A DNA stretch of 64,000 nucleotides, taken from assembly GCA_965205165.1 (NCBI GenBank), contig OZ242037.1:1054001-1118000 (forward strand), read 5' to 3'. Position numbers and translations under genes: made by a program. Under the pieces are notes generated by a model that saw only the letters and a list, made by a program, of their open reading frames with translations, ran no database searches and had not been told where the DNA came from. Positions 8,916 through 18,526 of the stretch are shown here, one piece after another; position 1 is the stretch's first letter, and every line of letters begins with the position of its first letter. Source of the DNA: CBDESM01 sp965205165. GTDB lineage: Bacteria > Chloroflexota > Dehalococcoidia > Bin125.

Positions 8916-10396
8916 TCGCTCCTTTCGGCTATGCGCTGTGCCAGGTACTCCATCGTGCGGTCGCGCTTGGAGCGGTTGCACCAGCCGCAGAGGAGTTGGA
9001 GATTGGAACGCTCGTGCGCGCCGCCGGCGCTGCGCGGGCGAATGTGGTCCACCTCGATGTTGAAGATCGACGGGCGCTCCTCACAGCCGATCTTCCAAGC
9101 GTTGCAGCGGCCGTCTTGTTCCGCGAACATCTCGCGCTTGAGTTCGATCGGGATCGGATCCGGCAGCGTCGGATCGCCCTCATCCGTCCGGCGCGGCGGG
9201 CGCGTTCGATGCACCACCTGCTCCGCCCAGAGCGCGATCCCCGGTTCCTGCTGGGCGAGGCGGACCTTGACCTGCTGCAACGCCTCATCGTTCTGGTCGA
9301 TGCCGACCCACTCGCGGCCTAAGCGCTCTGCCGCCACGCAAGCCGTGGCGCAGCCGCAGAACGGATCCAGCACCAAATCTCCCTCGTTGGACGACGCCGC
9401 GATGATCCGTTCCAGCAGTCTGATCGGCTTCTGCGTCCGGTACCCGGTCTTCTCCGCCGCCTGCGAGTTGACCGGTGGAATATCGGTCCAAATCGCGGTG
9501 GGGACCTGTCCCTTGGACGCGCTCAGATAGCGCTTGATGTTCGGCGTGCCCTTGCCGGTCCAGTAGATCAAGCCGGCAGCGTCCAGCGCGTCCAAGCGGG
9601 CGTGGACGCCCTCGAGCCGCTCATAGCCGGGGATCACATGCTCGGCAATCCAGTCGGCGTACTCGCCGCGCCCGCGCGCCTTCGGCACCGCCCAATGCCG
9701 CCCCCGCGCCGTTGGATCATACCCGCCCCACGGCTGGCCGCTCTCGCCGTCCGAAACATCCGGGCCCGTCAGATCGCCGTCCGCCCGATACCTGCCCCGT
9801 CCGTCATCGTCGTCGTGGCGGTACTTCGAGGCGACGTGATCGTCCTTGAGCGGAATGGCGACGTCCCGCTCGTTGATCGGCCTGCGGCTGTAGAACAGGA
9901 TGTAATCGGCGACGCGTCCGAATGCGCCGGCGTCGTTGTGCGCGCTGGTTCGCTGCCAGACGATCTCGTTGCGGTACCAGCCGCGCCCGAAGACGGCGTC
10001 CATCACCGCCTTCAGCCAAGCGCCTTCGGTGTCGTCGCAGTGCAAGTAGATGCTGCCGGACGGCTTCAGCACCCGCGCCATCTCCGCGATCCGCTCGAAC
10101 ATGTAGGTGAGATACGCCTGCGTCGCCTCGCCGGCCACCTTGCCCGCCGCGTTGATCACCGCGCCCGCCCCGTCGTTGTCCTGCGTCACCCGCCCCATCG
10201 TCTCGAGCAGCCGCTTGAGCACCGCCTCCGGCAATCGGTCGAGCTGCCAGTGGTCGTCGAAGTCGTTCCCGTAGGTCCGATCAGAGTTGAACGGCGGATC
10301 GAGGTAGATCAGATCGACCGAATTCGAGTTCACGCCCCGCAGCACATCGAGGCAGTCGCCCGTGAAGATCGTCCGGTTCTCAAGGTTGCGCGACAT
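8912..10396 (-). CDS. DNA methyltransferase (N4/N6 type) with C-terminal HNH nuclease domain
   Basis: The 494-residue protein joins two activities. The N-terminal part is a DNA amino-methyltransferase: motif IV is LIYLDPPFNSD (about residue 29) and the SAM-binding motif LDPFCGCATACVAAERLG comes after it (about 337), an order typical of the beta class with the target-recognition region between them. The C-terminal 75 residues form an HNH nuclease with zinc-binding pairs (RCNAWKIGC, CGWC) and the core EVDHIRPRSAGGAHERSN. This may be a single-chain restriction-modification enzyme or a homing-type nuclease fused to a methylase. The ATG at 10396 is where homology begins. It heads a unit with the two smaller genes downstream. 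Confidence 0.93.
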   Translation of the reverse strand: MSRNLENRTIFTGDCLDVLRGVNSNSVDLIYLDPPFNSDRTYGNDFDDHWQLDRLPEAVLKRLLETMGRVTQDNDGAGAVINAAGKVAGEATQAYLTYMFERIAEMARVLKPSGSIYLHCDDTEGAWLKAVMDAVFGRGWYRNEIVWQRTSAHNDAGAFGRVADYILFYSRRPINERDVAIPLKDDHVASKYRHDDDDGRGRYRADGDLTGPDVSDGESGQPWGGYDPTARGRHWAVPKARGRGEYADWIAEHVIPGYERLEGVHARLDALDAAGLIYWTGKGTPNIKRYLSASKGQVPTAIWTDIPPVNSQAAEKTGYRTQKPIRLLERIIAASSNEGDLVLDPFCGCATACVAAERLGREWVGIDQNDEALQQVKVRLAQQEPGIALWAEQVVHRTRPPRRTDEGDPTLPDPIPIELKREMFAEQDGRCNAWKIGCEERPSIFNIEVDHIRPRSAGGAHERSNLQLLCGWCNRSKRDRTMEYLAQRIAERSE

Positions 10397-10502
10397 CGAC
10401 CGCCTCCGTTGTCCCGCGCAGCCTAGCACGCGCTTTCTATCCACTCCCCTCGCGGGCACGATGCGAGTAAGGCGCTAGCCTGTGGCGATGGAGGGATCGG
10501 CG

Positions 10503-12941
10503 ATGGCTGACGTGCGCGCGCTTTCGGGACTGCGGGTGGCCGACATCTCGGAGGGGCTGGCCGCGCCCTTCGCGGCCAAACTGCTGGGCGACTTGGGCGC
10601 GGACGTGCTCAAGCTCGAGCCGCCCGGCGGCGATTCGGCGCGGCGCCGCGGGCCCTTCGCCGACGCCGACGACCCGGAGGCCAGCGCGCCCTTCCTCTAC
10701 GCCAACACCAGCAAGCGCAGCGTCACCATCGGCGAGCGCGACGAGGCCCTGCGCGACCGCATCCTCACCGGCGCCGACCTCGTGATCGCGGGCGAGCCGG
10801 AGCCGCGCCTGGCCGAGCGCGGGCTCGGCTACGAAGCCTTGGCCGCCGCCAACCCCGGCCTGATCCTCGTCACCGTGACCGGCTTCGGCTCGGCCGGCCC
10901 CTACGCCGATCGGCAATGGAGCAACCTCACCGCCTGCGCGACCGGCGGCTTCTCGCACCTCTGCGGGCGGGCCGAGCGCGAACCGCTGCAAGTCGGCGGC
11001 AACATCCCCGAAACCCTGGCCGGCGCATACGCCGCCGTGGCCGCGCTGATCGCGGTGCGCGCCCAGCAGCAGACCGGCCGCGGCGACCACGTCGACGTCT
11101 CCGTGCTCGAGGCCGCGGTCAACATGGCGCTGCTGGTCACGCAGCGCTATGACTACACTGGCGACATCGGCATCCGCCGCGCCGACATCGGGCCCGCCCC
11201 GTCGTTCATCCTGCCCACCTCCGACGGCTGGGTCGGCGCGAACACCCTGACCCAGGCGCAGTGGGAGGTGATGTGCCAATTCTTCGACCGCGCCGAGCTG
11301 ATCGACGACCCCCGCTTCGCCGACGCCTGGTCGCGCTACGCCAACTCACGCGACGTGGCCGACGAACTCGGTCAGCAAACCCGCGACCGCCCGGCGGACG
11401 AGATCTTCCACGACGCGCAGGCTTGGCGCATCCCGTTCGGTTTGATACCGAGCCTCTCGGAGGTGCTGGAACTGCTGCCGCACCGCGAGCGCAAGTTCCT
11501 GCTCGAGTTCGATCACCCGCACGCCGGCCGCGTGCGCATGCCCGGCATCCCCTGGATGTTCGGCGAAGAGCGCGAAACCGGCTCCCCGGCGCCGCTGCTG
11601 GGCGAGCACGACGCCGCGGTGCGCGAGGGCGGAATCTGGCGTTCCGAGCGGCGGCTGCGCAATATCGAAAGCGACGGCCGCGAGCGTCCGCTGGAGGGAT
11701 TGCGCGTAATCGATCTCTCGATGTTCATGTCGGGGCCGATGACGACGCTGATGATGGCCGACGCCGGCGCGGACGTGATCAAGGTCGAATCAGTGCAACG
11801 GATCGACGGCTGGCGGGCGGGCGGCTCGACCGATGTGGAGCGCTTCTGGGAAAATGCGCCGCAGTTCAATTGGGTCAACCGCAACAAACAGGGGATCACG
11901 CTCAACCTCACCGATCAGCGCGGCGCGGCGGTGATCCGCGAGATGGTCGAAGAGGCCGACGTCCTAGTCGAAAATTATACCCCGCGGGTGATGGGCAACT
12001 TCGGCTTGGATTGGGAAGCGCTGCGCGAGATCAACCCGAACCTGATCATGGTCTCAATGCCCGGCTTCGGGCTGACCGGCAGCTGGAGCCACTACACCGC
12101 GTTCGCCAACACGACCGAGCAGATGTCCGGCCTGCCGCACCTGACCGGCTACGCGGACGACCAGCCGATCTTCAGCGGCACCACCGGCGGCGACCCGCTG
12201 GCCGGCGTGATGGGCGCGCTGGCCCTGCTCTCCGCCTTGGAGCGCCGCGACCGCCTGATCGCCAGCGGCCAGCCCGGCGGCTGCCACGTCGATCTCTCCC
12301 AAACCGAAACCGCGACCTCGTACGTGGGCGACGCGATCACCGCCTGCGCGATATCGGGCGACGACCCCGGCCGGATGGGAAACTTCCATCCGCGCAAAGC
12401 GCCGCACAACACCTACCGCTGCGCCGCGGAGGAGGAGCCGCTGGAGGAGCGCTGGATCGCGATCGCCTGCGCGGATGATCGGCAGTTCGCCGCCTTGGCC
12501 GGCGTGCTGGGCCGGATCGAATGGCTCGAACGCTGGGGAACGTTCGAGCAGCGCAACGCGGAGCGGGCCGCGCTCGACTCGGCAATCGCCGCCGAAACCG
12601 CCGAGCGCAACGCCAAGGAACTGGCCGCGACGCTGCAAACCGCCGGCGTCGACGCCGGCCTCGTGATGACCGGGCTCGACCTGCTCGAGGACGAGCACCT
12701 GCGCGAGCGCAAGTTCTTCATCACGCAAGAGCACGCCTACTCCGGCCGCAAGCGCTACCCCCGCGAGCCCTACCGCTTCCGCGATTGGGCCAACGAAGCG
12801 GTCGACTCCCCCTCGCCCACGCTCGGCCGCGACACGCGAACAGTACTGGCGCGGCTGACCAGCCTGAGCAGGCAGCAGATCGACAAGTTCTACGACGACG
12901 ACGTGACCGGCACGATCCCCCTCGCCGTCCGCCCGGACTGA
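10503..12941 (+). CDS. Fused tandem CaiB/BaiF-family CoA-transferase
   Basis: This 812-residue class III CoA-transferase moves CoA between acyl-CoA and a free acid through an aspartyl-CoA intermediate. Two complete CaiB modules follow one another: module 1 begins at SGLRVADISEGLAAPFAAK and has HVDVSVLEAA, module 2 begins near residue 398 with EGLRVIDLSMFMSGPMTT and has HVDLSQTETA. Members are usually about 400 residues and dimeric, so the fusion probably folds as an internal dimer. GGAGGG seven bases before the ATG at 10503 decides the start over upstream GTG and ATG codons. It is divergent from the methyltransferase gene. Confidence 0.93.
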   Translation: MADVRALSGLRVADISEGLAAPFAAKLLGDLGADVLKLEPPGGDSARRRGPFADADDPEASAPFLYANTSKRSVTIGERDEALRDRILTGADLVIAGEPEPRLAERGLGYEALAAANPGLILVTVTGFGSAGPYADRQWSNLTACATGGFSHLCGRAEREPLQVGGNIPETLAGAYAAVAALIAVRAQQQTGRGDHVDVSVLEAAVNMALLVTQRYDYTGDIGIRRADIGPAPSFILPTSDGWVGANTLTQAQWEVMCQFFDRAELIDDPRFADAWSRYANSRDVADELGQQTRDRPADEIFHDAQAWRIPFGLIPSLSEVLELLPHRERKFLLEFDHPHAGRVRMPGIPWMFGEERETGSPAPLLGEHDAAVREGGIWRSERRLRNIESDGRERPLEGLRVIDLSMFMSGPMTTLMMADAGADVIKVESVQRIDGWRAGGSTDVERFWENAPQFNWVNRNKQGITLNLTDQRGAAVIREMVEEADVLVENYTPRVMGNFGLDWEALREINPNLIMVSMPGFGLTGSWSHYTAFANTTEQMSGLPHLTGYADDQPIFSGTTGGDPLAGVMGALALLSALERRDRLIASGQPGGCHVDLSQTETATSYVGDAITACAISGDDPGRMGNFHPRKAPHNTYRCAAEEEPLEERWIAIACADDRQFAALAGVLGRIEWLERWGTFEQRNAERAALDSAIAAETAERNAKELAATLQTAGVDAGLVMTGLDLLEDEHLRERKFFITQEHAYSGRKRYPREPYRFRDWANEAVDSPSPTLGRDTRTVLARLTSLSRQQIDKFYDDDVTGTIPLAVRPD

Positions 12942-12944
12942 GGC

Positions 12945-15011
12945 TCAAGAATCGGCGAGCGTCCAAGTATGCTCCAGCTGCTTGGAGTAACCAAGCGGGT
13001 GATGCGCAAAATAGGTCGCGCTCAAATTGAAGACATCGTCGCGGCGCACGAATATGCCCCAAACGTTGACCAAGTGGATCGGCTGCATATGCTCCGCCCG
13101 CCTAGCGCGAATCCGCTCGAGGATATCGGACCGCTCCGCCGGATCCAGCTCGCGGGCTTGGAGCTCCCAGAGATTCCGCAGCTCCTCATCGTCTTCAACG
13201 CCATACTGCACGTCATCCGCTTCGCTGCCATCGGGCGGTGCCGGCCTGAGATTGATCGTCGTCGGATCGGGGTCGGAGGGGAAGGCGAATCCGCCTAAAT
13301 GTTTCTGCATCGAAAGGTTCGCGTCCCCATCGGGAGCGTAGCTGGCGATCAAGTTGTCCCCTACTGTGACGATCGCGGCGCGGGCCTCAATGCGTACTGC
13401 ATCGCCGAACGCGCTTTGCCACTGAGCTGTGACGAGCGAGCGACGATCAGCCTCAGGATCCTCACCGAGATCGGGTGTCTCTTGAGCCGGGATGCCCGTA
13501 TCGAACACCAGCGGCAGCGGATTTTCAGAGTCGTACCCGGAGGCGGCAAGCAGCGTGTGCGCCGCCGCCGGATCATGCTGATACGGGTTGCCCAATTCGG
13601 CGATCGGCCAAGGCCACTCGCGATACCCGCCCGTCGCCGGATCGACCGTCGCTGGCCAATGCATGCCGCAGTCGGGCGATGCGAAGCCGCCGTGCCAGCG
13701 ATCGGCGAGCCGCTCGCGGTCGACCGCCATGGACAAGGCGCGCATGATGCGCCGATCCTTGATCGAATTGCGCCCTCCCTCGATCGTCCGGATTGCCGAT
13801 CCCCGCCATGGCATCGGCGGAGCGAGCTGGAACACCGCATCCGAACGCTGGTCAAGGGCGGTTCCGAGTTCGTCGCGCGACTGGAGTACGAGCGCATCTA
13901 ATCTCCCACTCCGCCAAGCGGCCATGATCGCGTCGAACGTACGCGATGGATCGAATAAGGCGGCGGAACCGCCCGGCGGGATATTGCCGCGGATCTCATC
14001 CACATATGGCAGCGAGCCCGGGGCCGCGTCCCGCTTGAAATAGCTTGGCTTGCGCCTCATCGACCAAGGAGAGCCGGGGCCGCCGGAAGACCAGTGGTCG
14101 AATGGGCCGGTGTCGGGAACCGGCGGAGCCGACGAGGGCGGCGACATGGAACCCGGCGTCCAACCCTCCGAAAGCTCGTCGATATCCGCCTCGGGCGGCA
14201 AGATGATATGGTCTGGCGCGGTCATCGCGTTCAAGAGGTAGGCCGTGGGCAAAGTCAGATGAAACGACACGCTCCGCCCGGCGTCGTCGGCCTCGATCCG
14301 ATCAACGGTACGATAAGCGGCGCGTTGGTGCGCGTTCCCGTCGAGATATCGTTCTTGGCCGTGACGGACATCGGATGCGGTGAGTTCACGGCCCTCCAAC
14401 GGCGCCTGTTCCGGCCACGCGACTCCGGGGCGCAGGTGGAACACGATCGTGGTTTCGTCGGCGATCTCCCATTGCGAGGCGAGATCGCCCTCGATCGTGT
14501 TGCGATGCGCGTCGGTTTGATCATCCACTCGCAAGGTGATCAGCTGGCTGTACAGCAGCGGCAGCAGGTTCACGCCTCCGACGCTCGCGGCCGGCGGCAT
14601 GCCGGCCGGCGTAATCGGCGACCAGTACCACGGTCCCGGTTCGTTGAGCGTGATGCGCCCTCCGCGACGGGGGACACCGTCCCGGCCGGGCGCGTCGCGC
14701 AAGCGCCGCCAATCATGCTGCTGCCGCAGCGTTTCGGGATCGCCGCGCACGGCGAGGTTCAATTGTTCTTCGTCCGCTTCATCCACTTCGCGGGCTTCAA
14801 CGGATTGGGCGACCGCTTCCGCTTGCTCTTCAGGCGTTGGCTCTCTGGCCAGCGCTTGCCCCGCCTGCGGAACCGCGGTCGGTTGCGTTTCGCCGTCGCG
14901 GCGCTCGTTGTAGGTCGGCGGCGAGCTGCACCCGACGAGCGCGAGGCCGCCTGCGCCGATGCCGGCGCGGGCCGCGGAGCGGAGGAACTTGCGGCGGGAT
15001 ACGCGCTGCAC
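12945..15011 (-). CDS. ABC transporter substrate-binding protein (peptide/solute family 5), Tat lipoprotein
   Basis: This 688-residue extracytoplasmic binding protein starts at a GTG with GGAGG eight bases upstream. It has a twin-arginine signal (SRRKFLRSAARAG) and lipobox GLALVGC. Family 5 motifs include the ITPAGM/LLPLLYSQL substrate-site region and KDRRIMRALSMAVDRERLA. It is a paralogue of the protein at 5977-8076: both share a HxWRRL segment, YSQL, an AxxGDLAxxWEI segment, and a closing DVF-L---Y-AH-PL---KQLE-TW pattern. Like that one it has no permease or ATPase beside it, so it may use a shared transporter encoded elsewhere. Confidence 0.93.
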   Translation of the reverse strand: MQRVSRRKFLRSAARAGIGAGGLALVGCSSPPTYNERRDGETQPTAVPQAGQALAREPTPEEQAEAVAQSVEAREVDEADEEQLNLAVRGDPETLRQQHDWRRLRDAPGRDGVPRRGGRITLNEPGPWYWSPITPAGMPPAASVGGVNLLPLLYSQLITLRVDDQTDAHRNTIEGDLASQWEIADETTIVFHLRPGVAWPEQAPLEGRELTASDVRHGQERYLDGNAHQRAAYRTVDRIEADDAGRSVSFHLTLPTAYLLNAMTAPDHIILPPEADIDELSEGWTPGSMSPPSSAPPVPDTGPFDHWSSGGPGSPWSMRRKPSYFKRDAAPGSLPYVDEIRGNIPPGGSAALFDPSRTFDAIMAAWRSGRLDALVLQSRDELGTALDQRSDAVFQLAPPMPWRGSAIRTIEGGRNSIKDRRIMRALSMAVDRERLADRWHGGFASPDCGMHWPATVDPATGGYREWPWPIAELGNPYQHDPAAAHTLLAASGYDSENPLPLVFDTGIPAQETPDLGEDPEADRRSLVTAQWQSAFGDAVRIEARAAIVTVGDNLIASYAPDGDANLSMQKHLGGFAFPSDPDPTTINLRPAPPDGSEADDVQYGVEDDEELRNLWELQARELDPAERSDILERIRARRAEHMQPIHLVNVWGIFVRRDDVFNLSATYFAHHPLGYSKQLEHTWTLADS

Positions 15012-15156
15012 TTGCCGCCCTCCCTCCGAACCGCGACGGGCGCGGGCCGACGCCCCGCCCGATCTCGGTTAGCCGCGAGGATAGGCGGCATTCCGGCGGC
15101 TGGTCAATCCAACGGCGGGGCGCTGGTAGCCTGTGGCGCGGAAGCAGGAGGTGCGC

Positions 15157-16041
15157 ATGCGACTGGCGAGCTTTGCCCACGAGGACCGGCGGCGGGTGGG
15201 CGTGATCTTGGGCGACGAGATCGTGGACCTGCTGCTGGCGCGGCCGGATGCGCCGACCGAGATGCGCGAGTTCCTGGCGCTGGGCGCCGAGGGCCGCGCG
15301 GCCGCGGAGGTCGCGGTCGAAAAAGGCGGCAACCGGCTGCCGCTGTCGGAGGTCGAACTGCTGGCGCCGGTGCCGCGGCCGGGCAAGTTCCTCGCGGTCG
15401 GCCTCAACTACGCCGACCACATCGCGGAAACCGGCGCGGAGACGCCGGCCTACCCGACGATCTTCACCAAGCAGCCGACCTGCACGAACTCGCCGCACGG
15501 GAAGATCGAGATCCCCCGCGCCTCGAGCCGGGTCGACTACGAGGGCGAGCTGGGCATCGTGATCGGCGAAACCTGCCGCCACGTCGCCGCCGCGGACGCG
15601 CCCTCCGTCATCGCCGGCTACACGATCGTCAACGACGTGAGCGTGCGCGACTGGCAGAACCGCACGCGCCAGTTCACGATGGGCAAGTCGTTCGACACGC
15701 ACGGCCCGACCGGCCCCGCCATCGTCACGCCCGACGAACTGGGCGACCCGCACGACCTGAACATCCGCACCCTGGTCAACGGCGAAGTGCGCCAAGACTC
15801 GAACACGAAGCACCTGATCTTCAACTGCTACGCCATCATCGAGTACATCAGCACCGCGATGACCCTCGAGCCCGGCGACATCATCGCAACCGGCACCCCC
15901 TCCGGCGTAGCCGCCGGCATGCCGCACCCGCAATGGCTAAAACCCGGCGACGCAGTCCGCGTGGAAATCAACAACATAGGTGCAATCGAAAACCAGTGCG
16001 TCCCCGAGCCAGAGGCCGTGCAGGGGGAGGAGCATCATTAG
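15157..16041 (+). CDS. Fumarylacetoacetate hydrolase family protein
   Basis: FAH-family enzymes hydrolyse or decarboxylate C-C bonds in diketo acids, often in aromatic-compound breakdown; the substrate here is unknown. The 294-residue protein shows GLNYADHIAETG, the metal-binding pair in YEGELGIVIGE, the GYTIVNDVSVRDWQ signature, and the closing TGTPSGVAAGM and LKPGD motifs. The ATG at 15157 has AGGAGG five bases upstream. It stands alone, divergent from the binding-protein gene, and converges on the AlbA_2 gene. Confidence 0.93.
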   Translation: MRLASFAHEDRRRVGVILGDEIVDLLLARPDAPTEMREFLALGAEGRAAAEVAVEKGGNRLPLSEVELLAPVPRPGKFLAVGLNYADHIAETGAETPAYPTIFTKQPTCTNSPHGKIEIPRASSRVDYEGELGIVIGETCRHVAAADAPSVIAGYTIVNDVSVRDWQNRTRQFTMGKSFDTHGPTGPAIVTPDELGDPHDLNIRTLVNGEVRQDSNTKHLIFNCYAIIEYISTAMTLEPGDIIATGTPSGVAAGMPHPQWLKPGDAVRVEINNIGAIENQCVPEPEAVQGEEHH

Positions 16042-16065
16042 AGAAAGGCACGCAGGTAGCGGCGA

Positions 16066-17298
16066 TCAGTTTGATGCGTCGTGTTTGATGATGCACGTGA
16101 TCCAGCCGTGTCGCACTTGGAAAATTAGCCGCTCAGCATGATCCGGGCCAAGCGCCTGCCGGGCCATGGAGATGCCCACCCCGAATCGCTGCACCAAACC
16201 CAAGACCCTCATCACTTCGGCTAGATTCGGATTCCGGTGCTCAACCATCCCGGGGTCTCCGAAATTTGCTTCCGTAACATCTCCGAACGGTCCGCCGGGA
16301 CTATGGATTTCGACGCGATCGTTGAACCAGAATACTGACACATGGCTTGCGCTGGGAAGGTATTCGGGGCCCTGATAGGTGCGGTGCATGACGGCATTTC
16401 GCGCCAACTGCTGCAAAGTGGTCAGCGGGTAATTGTATGTCCGCTTTTCCGTCGGCCCGGATCGGATATCGACTCGGGTACGGATATGCGCGTCAAGTTT
16501 CTGGTCAAGACGCTCGATTTGGTCGCGGATCGGACCTTCGTATCGGGCTGCGTCAACAATGTCCGATCCAAGATCGTCGCCATCGAGGCGAAGGAATTGA
16601 ATCAATGCACCGGGGATATAATCACGCGGGCGCTCGGCCAAGGTCAGCACGCCCGTGACGGTCGGCGTGGGATCATCAACCGAAGCAATCATCTTCGTTG
16701 CAGCGAGTTGCTGGACGACTGTACGGTCATTGGCCGCCAAAACATCCGGTGCGAATGCCTTTGGCAGGAAATCCAAAGTGAAACGGGCGAGATCCAAATC
16801 GTCAAGGGTGCTTGAGTGGACTGGCTGGACATCGAAGTAGCGGTCCGTAGATCGGCGCTTCTCCGAAAGGATGCGCTCGTCTTGGGCTGAGGCGAGCATG
16901 CGGCGGGGGCCGACGCGGATCCAGATTCGGCCGCGGCAGCGGACGGGCGGAGCATCGGAGGGCTGGACGGTGATCACCGCGACATCGGCATTCCGCAGCC
17001 GCCGCTTTTCGACCGACATCGACGGGGGAGGAACCGTGTTGCCGTCGCTCTTCATGTCGGCGAGCTGGAGCAGCAGCTGGTCGCTGATCGGCAGATCGGA
17101 CGGGCGGCCTTGGTCGTCGATGCCGACGAAGATCACGCCGGGGCGGCGATGGTTGTGGATGTCGTTCGCAAAGGCGCAGATGGCTTCGCGGATGGCGTTG
17201 GGGGCGTCGCCGGACATGCTTCCCTTGCACTCGACGAACTCGGACTCGTCATCCGCGAGCAGCGCTTCCAATTCGGCGTCGGAATACCTGATCTGCAT
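16066..17298 (-). CDS. AlbA_2 (Schlafen AAA_4-like)/RecG-like transcriptional regulator family protein
   Basis: The 410-residue protein has an N-terminal AlbA_2 domain (ESEFVECKGSMSGDAPNA, FANDIHNHRRPGVIFVGIDD), a linker, and a C-terminal region like the histidine-kinase-type ATPase seen in this family (ALARNAVMH-type stretch at about 300, NDRVEIHSPGGPFG, GVGISMA). Proteins of this architecture are often annotated as putative DNA-binding or RecG-like regulators and are common in accessory and defence regions. Base composition in the second half of the gene looks lower in G+C than its neighbours. Its role here is not known. Confidence 0.85.
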   Translation of the reverse strand: MQIRYSDAELEALLADDESEFVECKGSMSGDAPNAIREAICAFANDIHNHRRPGVIFVGIDDQGRPSDLPISDQLLLQLADMKSDGNTVPPPSMSVEKRRLRNADVAVITVQPSDAPPVRCRGRIWIRVGPRRMLASAQDERILSEKRRSTDRYFDVQPVHSSTLDDLDLARFTLDFLPKAFAPDVLAANDRTVVQQLAATKMIASVDDPTPTVTGVLTLAERPRDYIPGALIQFLRLDGDDLGSDIVDAARYEGPIRDQIERLDQKLDAHIRTRVDIRSGPTEKRTYNYPLTTLQQLARNAVMHRTYQGPEYLPSASHVSVFWFNDRVEIHSPGGPFGDVTEANFGDPGMVEHRNPNLAEVMRVLGLVQRFGVGISMARQALGPDHAERLIFQVRHGWITCIIKHDASN

Positions 17299-17345
17299 GC
17301 GTCGATCCTAGCCTGTAGGCTGGATCGCGATGATTCAGGGCAACC

Positions 17346-17948
17346 TCAGTCCGCTGCGAGGGCGGTGCGGACGGCGGGCCACATCTTTTGCAGGGCGGGG
17401 GTGGCGCCGGGAGGGGTCGGCTTGGCGGTGAAGAAGCGGTTGGCGGGCTGGGTGAAGAGCTCGATCAGGGTGGGGCCTTGGGCGGCGAGGAGATCGTCCA
17501 GGGCGGCGTCGAACTCTTCGGCGCCGTGGAATTGGGCGGTTTCGCGGTAGCCGGCGGCTTTCGCCATGGCGGCGAAATCGACTTGGGATTGGGAGGGGAG
17601 CGGCTGCGCGCCGCTGGTTTCGTAGACGCCGTTGTGGAAGACGAGGTGGACGAAGTTAGCGGGGGCGGCGCCGGCGATGGTGGCGAGCGAGCCGAGCTGC
17701 ATCAGCAGGGAGCCGTCGCCGTCGAGCACCCAGACGCCGACGTCGGGGCGGGCGAGGGCGACGCCGAGGCCGAGCGCCGACGCGCCGCCCATGAAGCCGA
17801 GGCAGGCGAGGTTGCGGTCGCCCGGCGAGCGCTCGCGCCACGGCGCGTTGGCGGTCATGGTGCCGACGACGACCTCGTCGCCGCGCCGGCGGGCGAGCAC
17901 GTCGAGCGCGGATTCGAGCGGCATGCGGCGGTCGTCGGGGGCGGTCAT
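17346..17948 (-). CDS. TPP-dependent decarboxylase, beta-type subunit (sulfopyruvate/phosphonopyruvate decarboxylase-like)
   Basis: This 200-residue subunit carries the thiamine-diphosphate binding motif: GDGSLLMQLGSLATI followed by HNGVYETSG (about 74-113). Together with the next gene it matches the two-subunit sulfopyruvate decarboxylase arrangement, which converts sulfopyruvate to sulfoacetaldehyde and CO2. Phosphonopyruvate or another 2-oxo acid is an alternative substrate. The ATG at 17948 is 10 bases after the alpha-type stop, so the two are co-transcribed. The open frame upstream is overlap with the alpha gene. Confidence 0.88.
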   Translation of the reverse strand: MTAPDDRRMPLESALDVLARRRGDEVVVGTMTANAPWRERSPGDRNLACLGFMGGASALGLGVALARPDVGVWVLDGDGSLLMQLGSLATIAGAAPANFVHLVFHNGVYETSGAQPLPSQSQVDFAAMAKAAGYRETAQFHGAEEFDAALDDLLAAQGPTLIELFTQPANRFFTAKPTPPGATPALQKMWPAVRTALAAD

Positions 17949-17958
17949 CACGGGCCTC

Positions 17959-18465
17959 TCAGCAGGTGGTCGCGCCGACGAGCAGGGCGACGGGGCCGCC
18001 GCGCTCGCGCGCTTCATCGACGGCCTCACCGACGTAGTGGAGGTCGTCCGGGCCGTCGAGCAGGTAGTGGGGGATGCCGAGCGTGTCGAGCAGCGGCTCG
18101 GAGAGGCGCACCATCGAGCCGCCGTCGTCGCGCGGGGCGAGCTCGGGATCGCGCCCGAGCAGGCCGATCAGGAGCACGATGGGGAAGCCGCCGTCGAGCC
18201 CGACGCCGCGCAGGTTGTTGACGCAGGCGTAGAGGCCGGCGTGCTGGATCTGCATCATCGGGCGGCGCCCGCCGACGATCAGGCCGGCGCTGACGGCGAT
18301 GGCCTCGTCCTCGGTCGAACAGTGGACGGTGCGGATGCCCGGGTCGTCCATGATCGCGTCGAGCAGGGTGCGCTGGTGCGTGTCGGGCACGAGTACGACG
18401 TCCTCGATGCCGGCGTCGCGGATCGCCTGGAGGAAGGGCTCGGCGGGGATCTGCTGCGCGGTCAC
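17959..18465 (-). CDS. TPP-dependent decarboxylase, alpha-type subunit (sulfopyruvate decarboxylase-like)
   Basis: The 168-residue protein is the pyrimidine-binding half of a split TPP enzyme. The conserved glutamate that activates TPP is in STEDEAIAVSAGL (about residue 51), and MQIQHAGLYACVNNL matches the family's MQNSG-type stretch. It starts at a GTG with GGAGG four bases upstream. It lies directly before the beta-type subunit. Two-subunit enzymes of this length are best known for coenzyme M biosynthesis and sulfonate metabolism, but no sulfonate transporter or phosphosulfolactate gene is in the window. Confidence 0.88.
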   Translation of the reverse strand: MTAQQIPAEPFLQAIRDAGIEDVVLVPDTHQRTLLDAIMDDPGIRTVHCSTEDEAIAVSAGLIVGGRRPMMQIQHAGLYACVNNLRGVGLDGGFPIVLLIGLLGRDPELAPRDDGGSMVRLSEPLLDTLGIPHYLLDGPDDLHYVGEAVDEARERGGPVALLVGATTC

Positions 18466-18526
18466 GCGGCCTCCGTTGCTTGACGCATCCGCTCTGGCAG
18501 CATACCTACGCGGGTGGAGGTGCGCA

